Part shown: piece after piece, positions 22,301 to 37,038 of the stretch
Position numbering within the stretch: position 1 is the stretch's first letter
Layout: every line of letters begins with the position of its first letter
DNA from: Brassica napus
Taxonomy: Eukaryota > Streptophyta > Magnoliopsida > Brassicales > Brassicaceae
Assembly: GCF_020379485.1 (NCBI RefSeq)
Contig: NW_026015093.1
Coordinates: forward strand, 62,001 to 126,000
Direction of reading: 5' to 3'
Length of the DNA stretch: 64,000 bases
Position numbers and translations under genes: made by a program
Notes under the pieces: generated by a model
What the model was told of the DNA's origin: nothing
Databases searched by the model: none
The model's input: the letters and a program-made list of their open reading frames with translations, nothing else

Positions 22301-25300
22301 CAGCTTCTTCGTCGTTCCAATCAAACCAGGATGAATCACTTTGTGAGAAGCTTGATTTGGATACATAAAGTGGTGGAGAATCACCAGGAAGTTGAATAAA
22401 TCTCATAGGAGTTGGGATGAAGAAGTTATCCCACTTTCAAATCAGGTGATTCCAGTTTCCCAGTTTGGGAATAGCACAGCTTCTTCGTCGTTCCAATCAA
22501 ACCAGGATGAATCACTTTGTGAGAAGCTTGATTTGGATACATAAAGTGGTGGAGAATCACCAGGAAGTTGAATAAATCTCATAGGAGTTGGGATGAAGAA
22601 GTTATCCCACTTTCAAATCAGGTGATTCCAGTTTCCCAGTTTGGGAATAGCACAGCTTCTTCGTCGTTCCAATCAAACCAGGATGAATCACTTTGTGAGA
22701 AGCTTGATTTGGATACATAAAGTGGTGGAGAATCACCAGGAAGTTGAATAAATCTCATAGGAGTTGGGATGAAGAAGTTATCCCACTTTCAAATCAGGTG
22801 ATTCCAGTTTCCCAGTTTGGGAATAGCACAGCTTCTTCGTCGTTCCAATCAAACCAGGATGAATCACTTTGTGAGAAGCTTGATTTGGATACATAAAGTG
22901 GTGGAGAATCACCAGGAAGTTGAATAAATCTCATAGGAGTTGGGATGAAGAAGTTATCCCACTTTCAAATCAGGTGATTCCAGTTTCCCAGTTTGGGAAT
23001 AGCACAGCTTCTTCGTCGTTCCAATCAAACCAGGATGAATCACTTTGTGAGAAGCTTGATTTGGATACATAAAGTGGTGGAGAATCACCAGGAAGTTGAA
23101 TAAATCTCATAGGAGTTGGGATGAAGAAGTTATCCCACTTTCAAATCAGGTGATTCCAGTTTCCCAGTTTGGGAATAGCACAGCTTCTTCGTCGTTCCAA
23201 TCAAACCAGGATGAATCACTTTGTGAGAAGCTTGATTTGGATACATAAAGTGGTGGAGAATCACCAGGAAGTTGAATAAATCTCATAGGAGTTGGGATGA
23301 AGAAGTTATCCCACTTTCAAATCAGGTGATTCCAGTTTCCCAGTTTGGGAATAGCACAGCTTCTTCGTCGTTCCAATCAAACCAGGATGAATCACTTTGT
23401 GAGAAGCTTGATTTGGATACATAAAGTGGTGGAGAATCACCAGGAAGTTGAATAAATCTCATAGGAGTTGGGATGAAGAAGTTATCCCACTTTCAAATCA
23501 GGTGATTCCAGTTTCCCAGTTTGGGAATAGCACAGCTTCTTCGTCGTTCCAATCAAACCAGGATGAATCACTTTGTGAGAAGCTTGATTTGGATACATAA
23601 AGTGGTGGAGAATCACCAGGAAGTTGAATAAATCTCATAGGAGTTGGGATGAAGAAGTTATCCCACTTTCAAATCAGGTGATTCCAGTTTCCCAGTTTGG
23701 GAATAGCACAGCTTCTTCGTCGTTCCAATCAAACCAGGATGAATCACTTTGTGAGAAGCTTGATTTGGATACATAAAGTGGTGGAGAATCACCAGGAAGT
23801 TGAATAAATCTCATAGGAGTTGGGATGAAGAAGTTATCCCACTTTCAAATCAGGTGATTCCAGTTTCCCAGTTTGGGAATAGCACAGCTTCTTCGTCGTT
23901 CCAATCAAACCAGGATGAATCACTTTGTGAGAAGCTTGATTTGGATACATAAAGTGGTGGAGAATCACCAGGAAGTTGAATAAATCTCATAGGAGTTGGG
24001 ATGAAGAAGTTATCCCACTTTCAAATCAGGTGATTCCAGTTTCCCAGTTTGGGAATAGCACAGCTTCTTCGTCGTTCCAATCAAACCAGGATGAATCACT
24101 TTGTGAGAAGCTTGATTTGGATACATAAAGTGGTGGAGAATCACCAGGAAGTTGAATAAATCTCATAGGAGTTGGGATGAAGAAGTTATCCCACTTTCAA
24201 ATCAGGTGATTCCAGTTTCCCAGTTTGGGAATAGCACAGCTTCTTCGTCGTTCCAATCAAACCAGGATGAATCACTTTGTGAGAAGCTTGATTTGGATAC
24301 ATAAAGTGGTGGAGAATCACCAGGAAGTTGAATAAATCTCATAGGAGTTGGGATGAAGAAGTTATCCCACTTTCAAATCAGGTGATTCCAGTTTCCCAGT
24401 TTGGGAATAGCACAGCTTCTTCGTCGTTCCAATCAAACCAGGATGAATCACTTTGTGAGAAGCTTGATTTGGATACATAAAGTGGTGGAGAATCACCAGG
24501 AAGTTGAATAAATCTCATAGGAGTTGGGATGAAGAAGTTATCCCACTTTCAAATCAGGTGATTCCAGTTTCCCAGTTTGGGAATAGCACAGCTTCTTCGT
24601 CGTTCCAATCAAACCAGGATGAATCACTTTGTGAGAAGCTTGATTTGGATACATAAAGTGGTGGAGAATCACCAGGAAGTTGAATAAATCTCATAGGAGT
24701 TGGGATGAAGAAGTTATCCCACTTTCAAATCAGGTGATTCCAGTTTCCCAGTTTGGGAATAGCACAGCTTCTTCGTCGTTCCAATCAAACCAGGATGAAT
24801 CACTTTGTGAGAAGCTTGATTTGGATACATAAAGTGGTGGAGAATCACCAGGAAGTTGAATAAATCTCATAGGAGTTGGGATGAAGAAGTTATCCCACTT
24901 TCAAATCAGGTGATTCCAGTTTCCCAGTTTGGGAATAGCACAGCTTCTTCGTCGTTCCAATCAAACCAGGATGAATCACTTTGTGAGAAGCTTGATTTGG
25001 ATACATAAAGTGGTGGAGAATCACCAGGAAGTTGAATAAATCTCATAGGAGTTGGGATGAAGAAGTTATCCCACTTTCAAATCAGGTGATTCCAGTTTCC
25101 CAGTTTGGGAATAGCACAGCTTCTTCGTCGTTCCAATCAAACCAGGATGAATCACTTTGTGAGAAGCTTGATTTGGATACATAAAGTGGTGGAGAATCAC
25201 CAGGAAGTTGAATAAATCTCATAGGAGTTGGGATGAAGAAGTTATCCCACTTTCAAATCAGGTGATTCCAGTTTCCCAGTTTGGGAATAGCACAGCTTCT

Positions 25301-28300
25301 TCGTCGTTCCAATCAAACCAGGATGAATCACTTTGTGAGAAGCTTGATTTGGATACATAAAGTGGTGGAGAATCACCAGGAAGTTGAATAAATCTCATAG
25401 GAGTTGGGATGAAGAAGTTATCCCACTTTCAAATCAGGTGATTCCAGTTTCCCAGTTTGGGAATAGCACAGCTTCTTCGTCGTTCCAATCAAACCAGGAT
25501 GAATCACTTTGTGAGAAGCTTGATTTGGATACATAAAGTGGTGGAGAATCACCAGGAAGTTGAATAAATCTCATAGGAGTTGGGATGAAGAAGTTATCCC
25601 ACTTTCAAATCAGGTGATTCCAGTTTCCCAGTTTGGGAATAGCACAGCTTCTTCGTCGTTCCAATCAAACCAGGATGAATCACTTTGTGAGAAGCTTGAT
25701 TTGGATACATAAAGTGGTGGAGAATCACCAGGAAGTTGAATAAATCTCATAGGAGTTGGGATGAAGAAGTTATCCCACTTTCAAATCAGGTGATTCCAGT
25801 TTCCCAGTTTGGGAATAGCACAGCTTCTTCGTCGTTCCAATCAAACCAGGATGAATCACTTTGTGAGAAGCTTGATTTGGATACATAAAGTGGTGGAGAA
25901 TCACCAGGAAGTTGAATAAATCTCATAGGAGTTGGGATGAAGAAGTTATCCCACTTTCAAATCAGGTGATTCCAGTTTCCCAGTTTGGGAATAGCACAGC
26001 TTCTTCGTCGTTCCAATCAAACCAGGATGAATCACTTTGTGAGAAGCTTGATTTGGATACATAAAGTGGTGGAGAATCACCAGGAAGTTGAATAAATCTC
26101 ATAGGAGTTGGGATGAAGAAGTTATCCCACTTTCAAATCAGGTGATTCCAGTTTCCCAGTTTGGGAATAGCACAGCTTCTTCGTCGTTCCAATCAAACCA
26201 GGATGAATCACTTTGTGAGAAGCTTGATTTGGATACATAAAGTGGTGGAGAATCACCAGGAAGTTGAATAAATCTCATAGGAGTTGGGATGAAGAAGTTA
26301 TCCCACTTTCAAATCAGGTGATTCCAGTTTCCCAGTTTGGGAATAGCACAGCTTCTTCGTCGTTCCAATCAAACCAGGATGAATCACTTTGTGAGAAGCT
26401 TGATTTGGATACATAAAGTGGTGGAGAATCACCAGGAAGTTGAATAAATCTCATAGGAGTTGGGATGAAGAAGTTATCCCACTTTCAAATCAGGTGATTC
26501 CAGTTTCCCAGTTTGGGAATAGCACAGCTTCTTCGTCGTTCCAATCAAACCAGGATGAATCACTTTGTGAGAAGCTTGATTTGGATACATAAAGTGGTGG
26601 AGAATCACCAGGAAGTTGAATAAATCTCATAGGAGTTGGGATGAAGAAGTTATCCCACTTTCAAATCAGGTGATTCCAGTTTCCCAGTTTGGGAATAGCA
26701 CAGCTTCTTCGTCGTTCCAATCAAACCAGGATGAATCACTTTGTGAGAAGCTTGATTTGGATACATAAAGTGGTGGAGAATCACCAGGAAGTTGAATAAA
26801 TCTCATAGGAGTTGGGATGAAGAAGTTATCCCACTTTCAAATCAGGTGATTCCAGTTTCCCAGTTTGGGAATAGCACAGCTTCTTCGTCGTTCCAATCAA
26901 ACCAGGATGAATCACTTTGTGAGAAGCTTGATTTGGATACATAAAGTGGTGGAGAATCACCAGGAAGTTGAATAAATCTCATAGGAGTTGGGATGAAGAA
27001 GTTATCCCACTTTCAAATCAGGTGATTCCAGTTTCCCAGTTTGGGAATAGCACAGCTTCTTCGTCGTTCCAATCAAACCAGGATGAATCACTTTGTGAGA
27101 AGCTTGATTTGGATACATAAAGTGGTGGAGAATCACCAGGAAGTTGAATAAATCTCATAGGAGTTGGGATGAAGAAGTTATCCCACTTTCAAATCAGGTG
27201 ATTCCAGTTTCCCAGTTTGGGAATAGCACAGCTTCTTCGTCGTTCCAATCAAACCAGGATGAATCACTTTGTGAGAAGCTTGATTTGGATACATAAAGTG
27301 GTGGAGAATCACCAGGAAGTTGAATAAATCTCATAGGAGTTGGGATGAAGAAGTTATCCCACTTTCAAATCAGGTGATTCCAGTTTCCCAGTTTGGGAAT
27401 AGCACAGCTTCTTCGTCGTTCCAATCAAACCAGGATGAATCACTTTGTGAGAAGCTTGATTTGGATACATAAAGTGGTGGAGAATCACCAGGAAGTTGAA
27501 TAAATCTCATAGGAGTTGGGATGAAGAAGTTATCCCACTTTCAAATCAGGTGATTCCAGTTTCCCAGTTTGGGAATAGCACAGCTTCTTCGTCGTTCCAA
27601 TCAAACCAGGATGAATCACTTTGTGAGAAGCTTGATTTGGATACATAAAGTGGTGGAGAATCACCAGGAAGTTGAATAAATCTCATAGGAGTTGGGATGA
27701 AGAAGTTATCCCACTTTCAAATCAGGTGATTCCAGTTTCCCAGTTTGGGAATAGCACAGCTTCTTCGTCGTTCCAATCAAACCAGGATGAATCACTTTGT
27801 GAGAAGCTTGATTTGGATACATAAAGTGGTGGAGAATCACCAGGAAGTTGAATAAATCTCATAGGAGTTGGGATGAAGAAGTTATCCCACTTTCAAATCA
27901 GGTGATTCCAGTTTCCCAGTTTGGGAATAGCACAGCTTCTTCGTCGTTCCAATCAAACCAGGATGAATCACTTTGTGAGAAGCTTGATTTGGATACATAA
28001 AGTGGTGGAGAATCACCAGGAAGTTGAATAAATCTCATAGGAGTTGGGATGAAGAAGTTATCCCACTTTCAAATCAGGTGATTCCAGTTTCCCAGTTTGG
28101 GAATAGCACAGCTTCTTCGTCGTTCCAATCAAACCAGGATGAATCACTTTGTGAGAAGCTTGATTTGGATACATAAAGTGGTGGAGAATCACCAGGAAGT
28201 TGAATAAATCTCATAGGAGTTGGGATGAAGAAGTTATCCCACTTTCAAATCAGGTGATTCCAGTTTCCCAGTTTGGGAATAGCACAGCTTCTTCGTCGTT

Positions 28301-31300
28301 CCAATCAAACCAGGATGAATCACTTTGTGAGAAGCTTGATTTGGATACATAAAGTGGTGGAGAATCACCAGGAAGTTGAATAAATCTCATAGGAGTTGGG
28401 ATGAAGAAGTTATCCCACTTTCAAATCAGGTGATTCCAGTTTCCCAGTTTGGGAATAGCACAGCTTCTTCGTCGTTCCAATCAAACCAGGATGAATCACT
28501 TTGTGAGAAGCTTGATTTGGATACATAAAGTGGTGGAGAATCACCAGGAAGTTGAATAAATCTCATAGGAGTTGGGATGAAGAAGTTATCCCACTTTCAA
28601 ATCAGGTGATTCCAGTTTCCCAGTTTGGGAATAGCACAGCTTCTTCGTCGTTCCAATCAAACCAGGATGAATCACTTTGTGAGAAGCTTGATTTGGATAC
28701 ATAAAGTGGTGGAGAATCACCAGGAAGTTGAATAAATCTCATAGGAGTTGGGATGAAGAAGTTATCCCACTTTCAAATCAGGTGATTCCAGTTTCCCAGT
28801 TTGGGAATAGCACAGCTTCTTCGTCGTTCCAATCAAACCAGGATGAATCACTTTGTGAGAAGCTTGATTTGGATACATAAAGTGGTGGAGAATCACCAGG
28901 AAGTTGAATAAATCTCATAGGAGTTGGGATGAAGAAGTTATCCCACTTTCAAATCAGGTGATTCCAGTTTCCCAGTTTGGGAATAGCACAGCTTCTTCGT
29001 CGTTCCAATCAAACCAGGATGAATCACTTTGTGAGAAGCTTGATTTGGATACATAAAGTGGTGGAGAATCACCAGGAAGTTGAATAAATCTCATAGGAGT
29101 TGGGATGAAGAAGTTATCCCACTTTCAAATCAGGTGATTCCAGTTTCCCAGTTTGGGAATAGCACAGCTTCTTCGTCGTTCCAATCAAACCAGGATGAAT
29201 CACTTTGTGAGAAGCTTGATTTGGATACATAAAGTGGTGGAGAATCACCAGGAAGTTGAATAAATCTCATAGGAGTTGGGATGAAGAAGTTATCCCACTT
29301 TCAAATCAGGTGATTCCAGTTTCCCAGTTTGGGAATAGCACAGCTTCTTCGTCGTTCCAATCAAACCAGGATGAATCACTTTGTGAGAAGCTTGATTTGG
29401 ATACATAAAGTGGTGGAGAATCACCAGGAAGTTGAATAAATCTCATAGGAGTTGGGATGAAGAAGTTATCCCACTTTCAAATCAGGTGATTCCAGTTTCC
29501 CAGTTTGGGAATAGCACAGCTTCTTCGTCGTTCCAATCAAACCAGGATGAATCACTTTGTGAGAAGCTTGATTTGGATACATAAAGTGGTGGAGAATCAC
29601 CAGGAAGTTGAATAAATCTCATAGGAGTTGGGATGAAGAAGTTATCCCACTTTCAAATCAGGTGATTCCAGTTTCCCAGTTTGGGAATAGCACAGCTTCT
29701 TCGTCGTTCCAATCAAACCAGGATGAATCACTTTGTGAGAAGCTTGATTTGGATACATAAAGTGGTGGAGAATCACCAGGAAGTTGAATAAATCTCATAG
29801 GAGTTGGGATGAAGAAGTTATCCCACTTTCAAATCAGGTGATTCCAGTTTCCCAGTTTGGGAATAGCACAGCTTCTTCGTCGTTCCAATCAAACCAGGAT
29901 GAATCACTTTGTGAGAAGCTTGATTTGGATACATAAAGTGGTGGAGAATCACCAGGAAGTTGAATAAATCTCATAGGAGTTGGGATGAAGAAGTTATCCC
30001 ACTTTCAAATCAGGTGATTCCAGTTTCCCAGTTTGGGAATAGCACAGCTTCTTCGTCGTTCCAATCAAACCAGGATGAATCACTTTGTGAGAAGCTTGAT
30101 TTGGATACATAAAGTGGTGGAGAATCACCAGGAAGTTGAATAAATCTCATAGGAGTTGGGATGAAGAAGTTATCCCACTTTCAAATCAGGTGATTCCAGT
30201 TTCCCAGTTTGGGAATAGCACAGCTTCTTCGTCGTTCCAATCAAACCAGGATGAATCACTTTGTGAGAAGCTTGATTTGGATACATAAAGTGGTGGAGAA
30301 TCACCAGGAAGTTGAATAAATCTCATAGGAGTTGGGATGAAGAAGTTATCCCACTTTCAAATCAGGTGATTCCAGTTTCCCAGTTTGGGAATAGCACAGC
30401 TTCTTCGTCGTTCCAATCAAACCAGGATGAATCACTTTGTGAGAAGCTTGATTTGGATACATAAAGTGGTGGAGAATCACCAGGAAGTTGAATAAATCTC
30501 ATAGGAGTTGGGATGAAGAAGTTATCCCACTTTCAAATCAGGTGATTCCAGTTTCCCAGTTTGGGAATAGCACAGCTTCTTCGTCGTTCCAATCAAACCA
30601 GGATGAATCACTTTGTGAGAAGCTTGATTTGGATACATAAAGTGGTGGAGAATCACCAGGAAGTTGAATAAATCTCATAGGAGTTGGGATGAAGAAGTTA
30701 TCCCACTTTCAAATCAGGTGATTCCAGTTTCCCAGTTTGGGAATAGCACAGCTTCTTCGTCGTTCCAATCAAACCAGGATGAATCACTTTGTGAGAAGCT
30801 TGATTTGGATACATAAAGTGGTGGAGAATCACCAGGAAGTTGAATAAATCTCATAGGAGTTGGGATGAAGAAGTTATCCCACTTTCAAATCAGGTGATTC
30901 CAGTTTCCCAGTTTGGGAATAGCACAGCTTCTTCGTCGTTCCAATCAAACCAGGATGAATCACTTTGTGAGAAGCTTGATTTGGATACATAAAGTGGTGG
31001 AGAATCACCAGGAAGTTGAATAAATCTCATAGGAGTTGGGATGAAGAAGTTATCCCACTTTCAAATCAGGTGATTCCAGTTTCCCAGTTTGGGAATAGCA
31101 CAGCTTCTTCGTCGTTCCAATCAAACCAGGATGAATCACTTTGTGAGAAGCTTGATTTGGATACATAAAGTGGTGGAGAATCACCAGGAAGTTGAATAAA
31201 TCTCATAGGAGTTGGGATGAAGAAGTTATCCCACTTTCAAATCAGGTGATTCCAGTTTCCCAGTTTGGGAATAGCACAGCTTCTTCGTCGTTCCAATCAA

Positions 31301-34300
31301 ACCAGGATGAATCACTTTGTGAGAAGCTTGATTTGGATACATAAAGTGGTGGAGAATCACCAGGAAGTTGAATAAATCTCATAGGAGTTGGGATGAAGAA
31401 GTTATCCCACTTTCAAATCAGGTGATTCCAGTTTCCCAGTTTGGGAATAGCACAGCTTCTTCGTCGTTCCAATCAAACCAGGATGAATCACTTTGTGAGA
31501 AGCTTGATTTGGATACATAAAGTGGTGGAGAATCACCAGGAAGTTGAATAAATCTCATAGGAGTTGGGATGAAGAAGTTATCCCACTTTCAAATCAGGTG
31601 ATTCCAGTTTCCCAGTTTGGGAATAGCACAGCTTCTTCGTCGTTCCAATCAAACCAGGATGAATCACTTTGTGAGAAGCTTGATTTGGATACATAAAGTG
31701 GTGGAGAATCACCAGGAAGTTGAATAAATCTCATAGGAGTTGGGATGAAGAAGTTATCCCACTTTCAAATCAGGTGATTCCAGTTTCCCAGTTTGGGAAT
31801 AGCACAGCTTCTTCGTCGTTCCAATCAAACCAGGATGAATCACTTTGTGAGAAGCTTGATTTGGATACATAAAGTGGTGGAGAATCACCAGGAAGTTGAA
31901 TAAATCTCATAGGAGTTGGGATGAAGAAGTTATCCCACTTTCAAATCAGGTGATTCCAGTTTCCCAGTTTGGGAATAGCACAGCTTCTTCGTCGTTCCAA
32001 TCAAACCAGGATGAATCACTTTGTGAGAAGCTTGATTTGGATACATAAAGTGGTGGAGAATCACCAGGAAGTTGAATAAATCTCATAGGAGTTGGGATGA
32101 AGAAGTTATCCCACTTTCAAATCAGGTGATTCCAGTTTCCCAGTTTGGGAATAGCACAGCTTCTTCGTCGTTCCAATCAAACCAGGATGAATCACTTTGT
32201 GAGAAGCTTGATTTGGATACATAAAGTGGTGGAGAATCACCAGGAAGTTGAATAAATCTCATAGGAGTTGGGATGAAGAAGTTATCCCACTTTCAAATCA
32301 GGTGATTCCAGTTTCCCAGTTTGGGAATAGCACAGCTTCTTCGTCGTTCCAATCAAACCAGGATGAATCACTTTGTGAGAAGCTTGATTTGGATACATAA
32401 AGTGGTGGAGAATCACCAGGAAGTTGAATAAATCTCATAGGAGTTGGGATGAAGAAGTTATCCCACTTTCAAATCAGGTGATTCCAGTTTCCCAGTTTGG
32501 GAATAGCACAGCTTCTTCGTCGTTCCAATCAAACCAGGATGAATCACTTTGTGAGAAGCTTGATTTGGATACATAAAGTGGTGGAGAATCACCAGGAAGT
32601 TGAATAAATCTCATAGGAGTTGGGATGAAGAAGTTATCCCACTTTCAAATCAGGTGATTCCAGTTTCCCAGTTTGGGAATAGCACAGCTTCTTCGTCGTT
32701 CCAATCAAACCAGGATGAATCACTTTGTGAGAAGCTTGATTTGGATACATAAAGTGGTGGAGAATCACCAGGAAGTTGAATAAATCTCATAGGAGTTGGG
32801 ATGAAGAAGTTATCCCACTTTCAAATCAGGTGATTCCAGTTTCCCAGTTTGGGAATAGCACAGCTTCTTCGTCGTTCCAATCAAACCAGGATGAATCACT
32901 TTGTGAGAAGCTTGATTTGGATACATAAAGTGGTGGAGAATCACCAGGAAGTTGAATAAATCTCATAGGAGTTGGGATGAAGAAGTTATCCCACTTTCAA
33001 ATCAGGTGATTCCAGTTTCCCAGTTTGGGAATAGCACAGCTTCTTCGTCGTTCCAATCAAACCAGGATGAATCACTTTGTGAGAAGCTTGATTTGGATAC
33101 ATAAAGTGGTGGAGAATCACCAGGAAGTTGAATAAATCTCATAGGAGTTGGGATGAAGAAGTTATCCCACTTTCAAATCAGGTGATTCCAGTTTCCCAGT
33201 TTGGGAATAGCACAGCTTCTTCGTCGTTCCAATCAAACCAGGATGAATCACTTTGTGAGAAGCTTGATTTGGATACATAAAGTGGTGGAGAATCACCAGG
33301 AAGTTGAATAAATCTCATAGGAGTTGGGATGAAGAAGTTATCCCACTTTCAAATCAGGTGATTCCAGTTTCCCAGTTTGGGAATAGCACAGCTTCTTCGT
33401 CGTTCCAATCAAACCAGGATGAATCACTTTGTGAGAAGCTTGATTTGGATACATAAAGTGGTGGAGAATCACCAGGAAGTTGAATAAATCTCATAGGAGT
33501 TGGGATGAAGAAGTTATCCCACTTTCAAATCAGGTGATTCCAGTTTCCCAGTTTGGGAATAGCACAGCTTCTTCGTCGTTCCAATCAAACCAGGATGAAT
33601 CACTTTGTGAGAAGCTTGATTTGGATACATAAAGTGGTGGAGAATCACCAGGAAGTTGAATAAATCTCATAGGAGTTGGGATGAAGAAGTTATCCCACTT
33701 TCAAATCAGGTGATTCCAGTTTCCCAGTTTGGGAATAGCACAGCTTCTTCGTCGTTCCAATCAAACCAGGATGAATCACTTTGTGAGAAGCTTGATTTGG
33801 ATACATAAAGTGGTGGAGAATCACCAGGAAGTTGAATAAATCTCATAGGAGTTGGGATGAAGAAGTTATCCCACTTTCAAATCAGGTGATTCCAGTTTCC
33901 CAGTTTGGGAATAGCACAGCTTCTTCGTCGTTCCAATCAAACCAGGATGAATCACTTTGTGAGAAGCTTGATTTGGATACATAAAGTGGTGGAGAATCAC
34001 CAGGAAGTTGAATAAATCTCATAGGAGTTGGGATGAAGAAGTTATCCCACTTTCAAATCAGGTGATTCCAGTTTCCCAGTTTGGGAATAGCACAGCTTCT
34101 TCGTCGTTCCAATCAAACCAGGATGAATCACTTTGTGAGAAGCTTGATTTGGATACATAAAGTGGTGGAGAATCACCAGGAAGTTGAATAAATCTCATAG
34201 GAGTTGGGATGAAGAAGTTATCCCACTTTCAAATCAGGTGATTCCAGTTTCCCAGTTTGGGAATAGCACAGCTTCTTCGTCGTTCCAATCAAACCAGGAT

Positions 34301-37033
34301 GAATCACTTTGTGAGAAGCTTGATTTGGATACATAAAGTGGTGGAGAATCACCAGGAAGTTGAATAAATCTCATAGGAGTTGGGATGAAGAAGTTATCCC
34401 ACTTTCAAATCAGGTGATTCCAGTTTCCCAGTTTGGGAATAGCACAGCTTCTTCGTCGTTCCAATCAAACCAGGATGAATCACTTTGTGAGAAGCTTGAT
34501 TTGGATACATAAAGTGGTGGAGAATCACCAGGAAGTTGAATAAATCTCATAGGAGTTGGGATGAAGAAGTTATCCCACTTTCAAATCAGGTGATTCCAGT
34601 TTCCCAGTTTGGGAATAGCACAGCTTCTTCGTCGTTCCAATCAAACCAGGATGAATCACTTTGTGAGAAGCTTGATTTGGATACATAAAGTGGTGGAGAA
34701 TCACCAGGAAGTTGAATAAATCTCATAGGAGTTGGGATGAAGAAGTTATCCCACTTTCAAATCAGGTGATTCCAGTTTCCCAGTTTGGGAATAGCACAGC
34801 TTCTTCGTCGTTCCAATCAAACCAGGATGAATCACTTTGTGAGAAGCTTGATTTGGATACATAAAGTGGTGGAGAATCACCAGGAAGTTGAATAAATCTC
34901 ATAGGAGTTGGGATGAAGAAGTTATCCCACTTTCAAATCAGGTGATTCCAGTTTCCCAGTTTGGGAATAGCACAGCTTCTTCGTCGTTCCAATCAAACCA
35001 GGATGAATCACTTTGTGAGAAGCTTGATTTGGATACATAAAGTGGTGGAGAATCACCAGGAAGTTGAATAAATCTCATAGGAGTTGGGATGAAGAAGTTA
35101 TCCCACTTTCAAATCAGGTGATTCCAGTTTCCCAGTTTGGGAATAGCACAGCTTCTTCGTCGTTCCAATCAAACCAGGATGAATCACTTTGTGAGAAGCT
35201 TGATTTGGATACATAAAGTGGTGGAGAATCACCAGGAAGTTGAATAAATCTCATAGGAGTTGGGATGAAGAAGTTATCCCACTTTCAAATCAGGTGATTC
35301 CAGTTTCCCAGTTTGGGAATAGCACAGCTTCTTCGTCGTTCCAATCAAACCAGGATGAATCACTTTGTGAGAAGCTTGATTTGGATACATAAAGTGGTGG
35401 AGAATCACCAGGAAGTTGAATAAATCTCATAGGAGTTGGGATGAAGAAGTTATCCCACTTTCAAATCAGGTGATTCCAGTTTCCCAGTTTGGGAATAGCA
35501 CAGCTTCTTCGTCGTTCCAATCAAACCAGGATGAATCACTTTGTGAGAAGCTTGATTTGGATACATAAAGTGGTGGAGAATCACCAGGAAGTTGAATAAA
35601 TCTCATAGGAGTTGGGATGAAGAAGTTATCCCACTTTCAAATCAGGTGATTCCAGTTTCCCAGTTTGGGAATAGCACAGCTTCTTCGTCGTTCCAATCAA
35701 ACCAGGATGAATCACTTTGTGAGAAGCTTGATTTGGATACATAAAGTGGTGGAGAATCACCAGGAAGTTGAATAAATCTCATAGGAGTTGGGATGAAGAA
35801 GTTATCCCACTTTCAAATCAGGTGATTCCAGTTTCCCAGTTTGGGAATAGCACAGCTTCTTCGTCGTTCCAATCAAACCAGGATGAATCACTTTGTGAGA
35901 AGCTTGATTTGGATACATAAAGTGGTGGAGAATCACCAGGAAGTTGAATAAATCTCATAGGAGTTGGGATGAAGAAGTTATCCCACTTTCAAATCAGGTG
36001 ATTCCAGTTTCCCAGTTTGGGAATAGCACAGCTTCTTCGTCGTTCCAATCAAACCAGGATGAATCACTTTGTGAGAAGCTTGATTTGGATACATAAAGTG
36101 GTGGAGAATCACCAGGAAGTTGAATAAATCTCATAGGAGTTGGGATGAAGAAGTTATCCCACTTTCAAATCAGGTGATTCCAGTTTCCCAGTTTGGGAAT
36201 AGCACAGCTTCTTCGTCGTTCCAATCAAACCAGGATGAATCACTTTGTGAGAAGCTTGATTTGGATACATAAAGTGGTGGAGAATCACCAGGAAGTTGAA
36301 TAAATCTCATAGGAGTTGGGATGAAGAAGTTATCCCACTTTCAAATCAGGTGATTCCAGTTTCCCAGTTTGGGAATAGCACAGCTTCTTCGTCGTTCCAA
36401 TCAAACCAGGATGAATCACTTTGTGAGAAGCTTGATTTGGATACATAAAGTGGTGGAGAATCACCAGGAAGTTGAATAAATCTCATAGGAGTTGGGATGA
36501 AGAAGTTATCCCACTTTCAAATCAGGTGATTCCAGTTTCCCAGTTTGGGAATAGCACAGCTTCTTCGTCGTTCCAATCAAACCAGGATGAATCACTTTGT
36601 GAGAAGCTTGATTTGGATACATAAAGTGGTGGAGAATCACCAGGAAGTTGAATAAATCTCATAGGAGTTGGGATGAAGAAGTTATCCCACTTTCAAATCA
36701 GGTGATTCCAGTTTCCCAGTTTGGGAATAGCACAGCTTCTTCGTCGTTCCAATCAAACCAGGATGAATCACTTTGTGAGAAGCTTGATTTGGATACATAA
36801 AGTGGTGGAGAATCACCAGGAAGTTGAATAAATCTCATAGGAGTTGGGATGAAGAAGTTATCCCACTTTCAAATCAGGTGATTCCAGTTTCCCAGTTTGG
36901 GAATAGCACAGCTTCTTCGTCGTTCCAATCAAACCAGGATGAATCACTTTGTGAGAAGCTTGATTTGGATACATAAAGTGGTGGAGAATCACCAGGAAGT
37001 TAAATAAATCTCATAGGAGTTGGGATGAAGAAG

Positions 37034-37038
37034 TTATC
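37034..37038 (+). repeat. Target-site duplication of the CRM element, left copy
   Basis: ttatc at 37034-37038 is repeated at 43388-43392. Joining the flanks restores a normal satellite monomer (gaagttatcccac). Confidence 0.92.

Larger units (their letters stand above)
16225..37038 (+). repeat. CentBr-type centromeric satellite array, about 118 monomers of 176 bp
   Basis: The period is exactly 176 bp: caggaagttg recurs at 16401, 16577 and 16753, and the text repeats every 2640 bp (15 x 176) from 16381 to beyond 34861 without a register shift. Each monomer has one HindIII site (gagaagcttgat). The sequence agrees with my memory of CentBr, the satellite of Brassica A/C-genome centromeres. I see no substitution between about 16395 and 37000 except one G-to-A in the last monomer (aagttaaataaatc near 37001). 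The first monomer is diverged and shortened. The array has no genes. Its likely role is to carry CENH3 nucleosomes, by analogy with the family. Confidence 0.93.

Noticed and set aside
16225..37038. CRISPR array or rDNA spacer as an explanation of the long tandem repeat
   Set aside because: Units are contiguous with no unique spacers, the context is plant retrotransposons, and the sequence fits the 176-bp Brassica centromere satellite. No rRNA motif is present.
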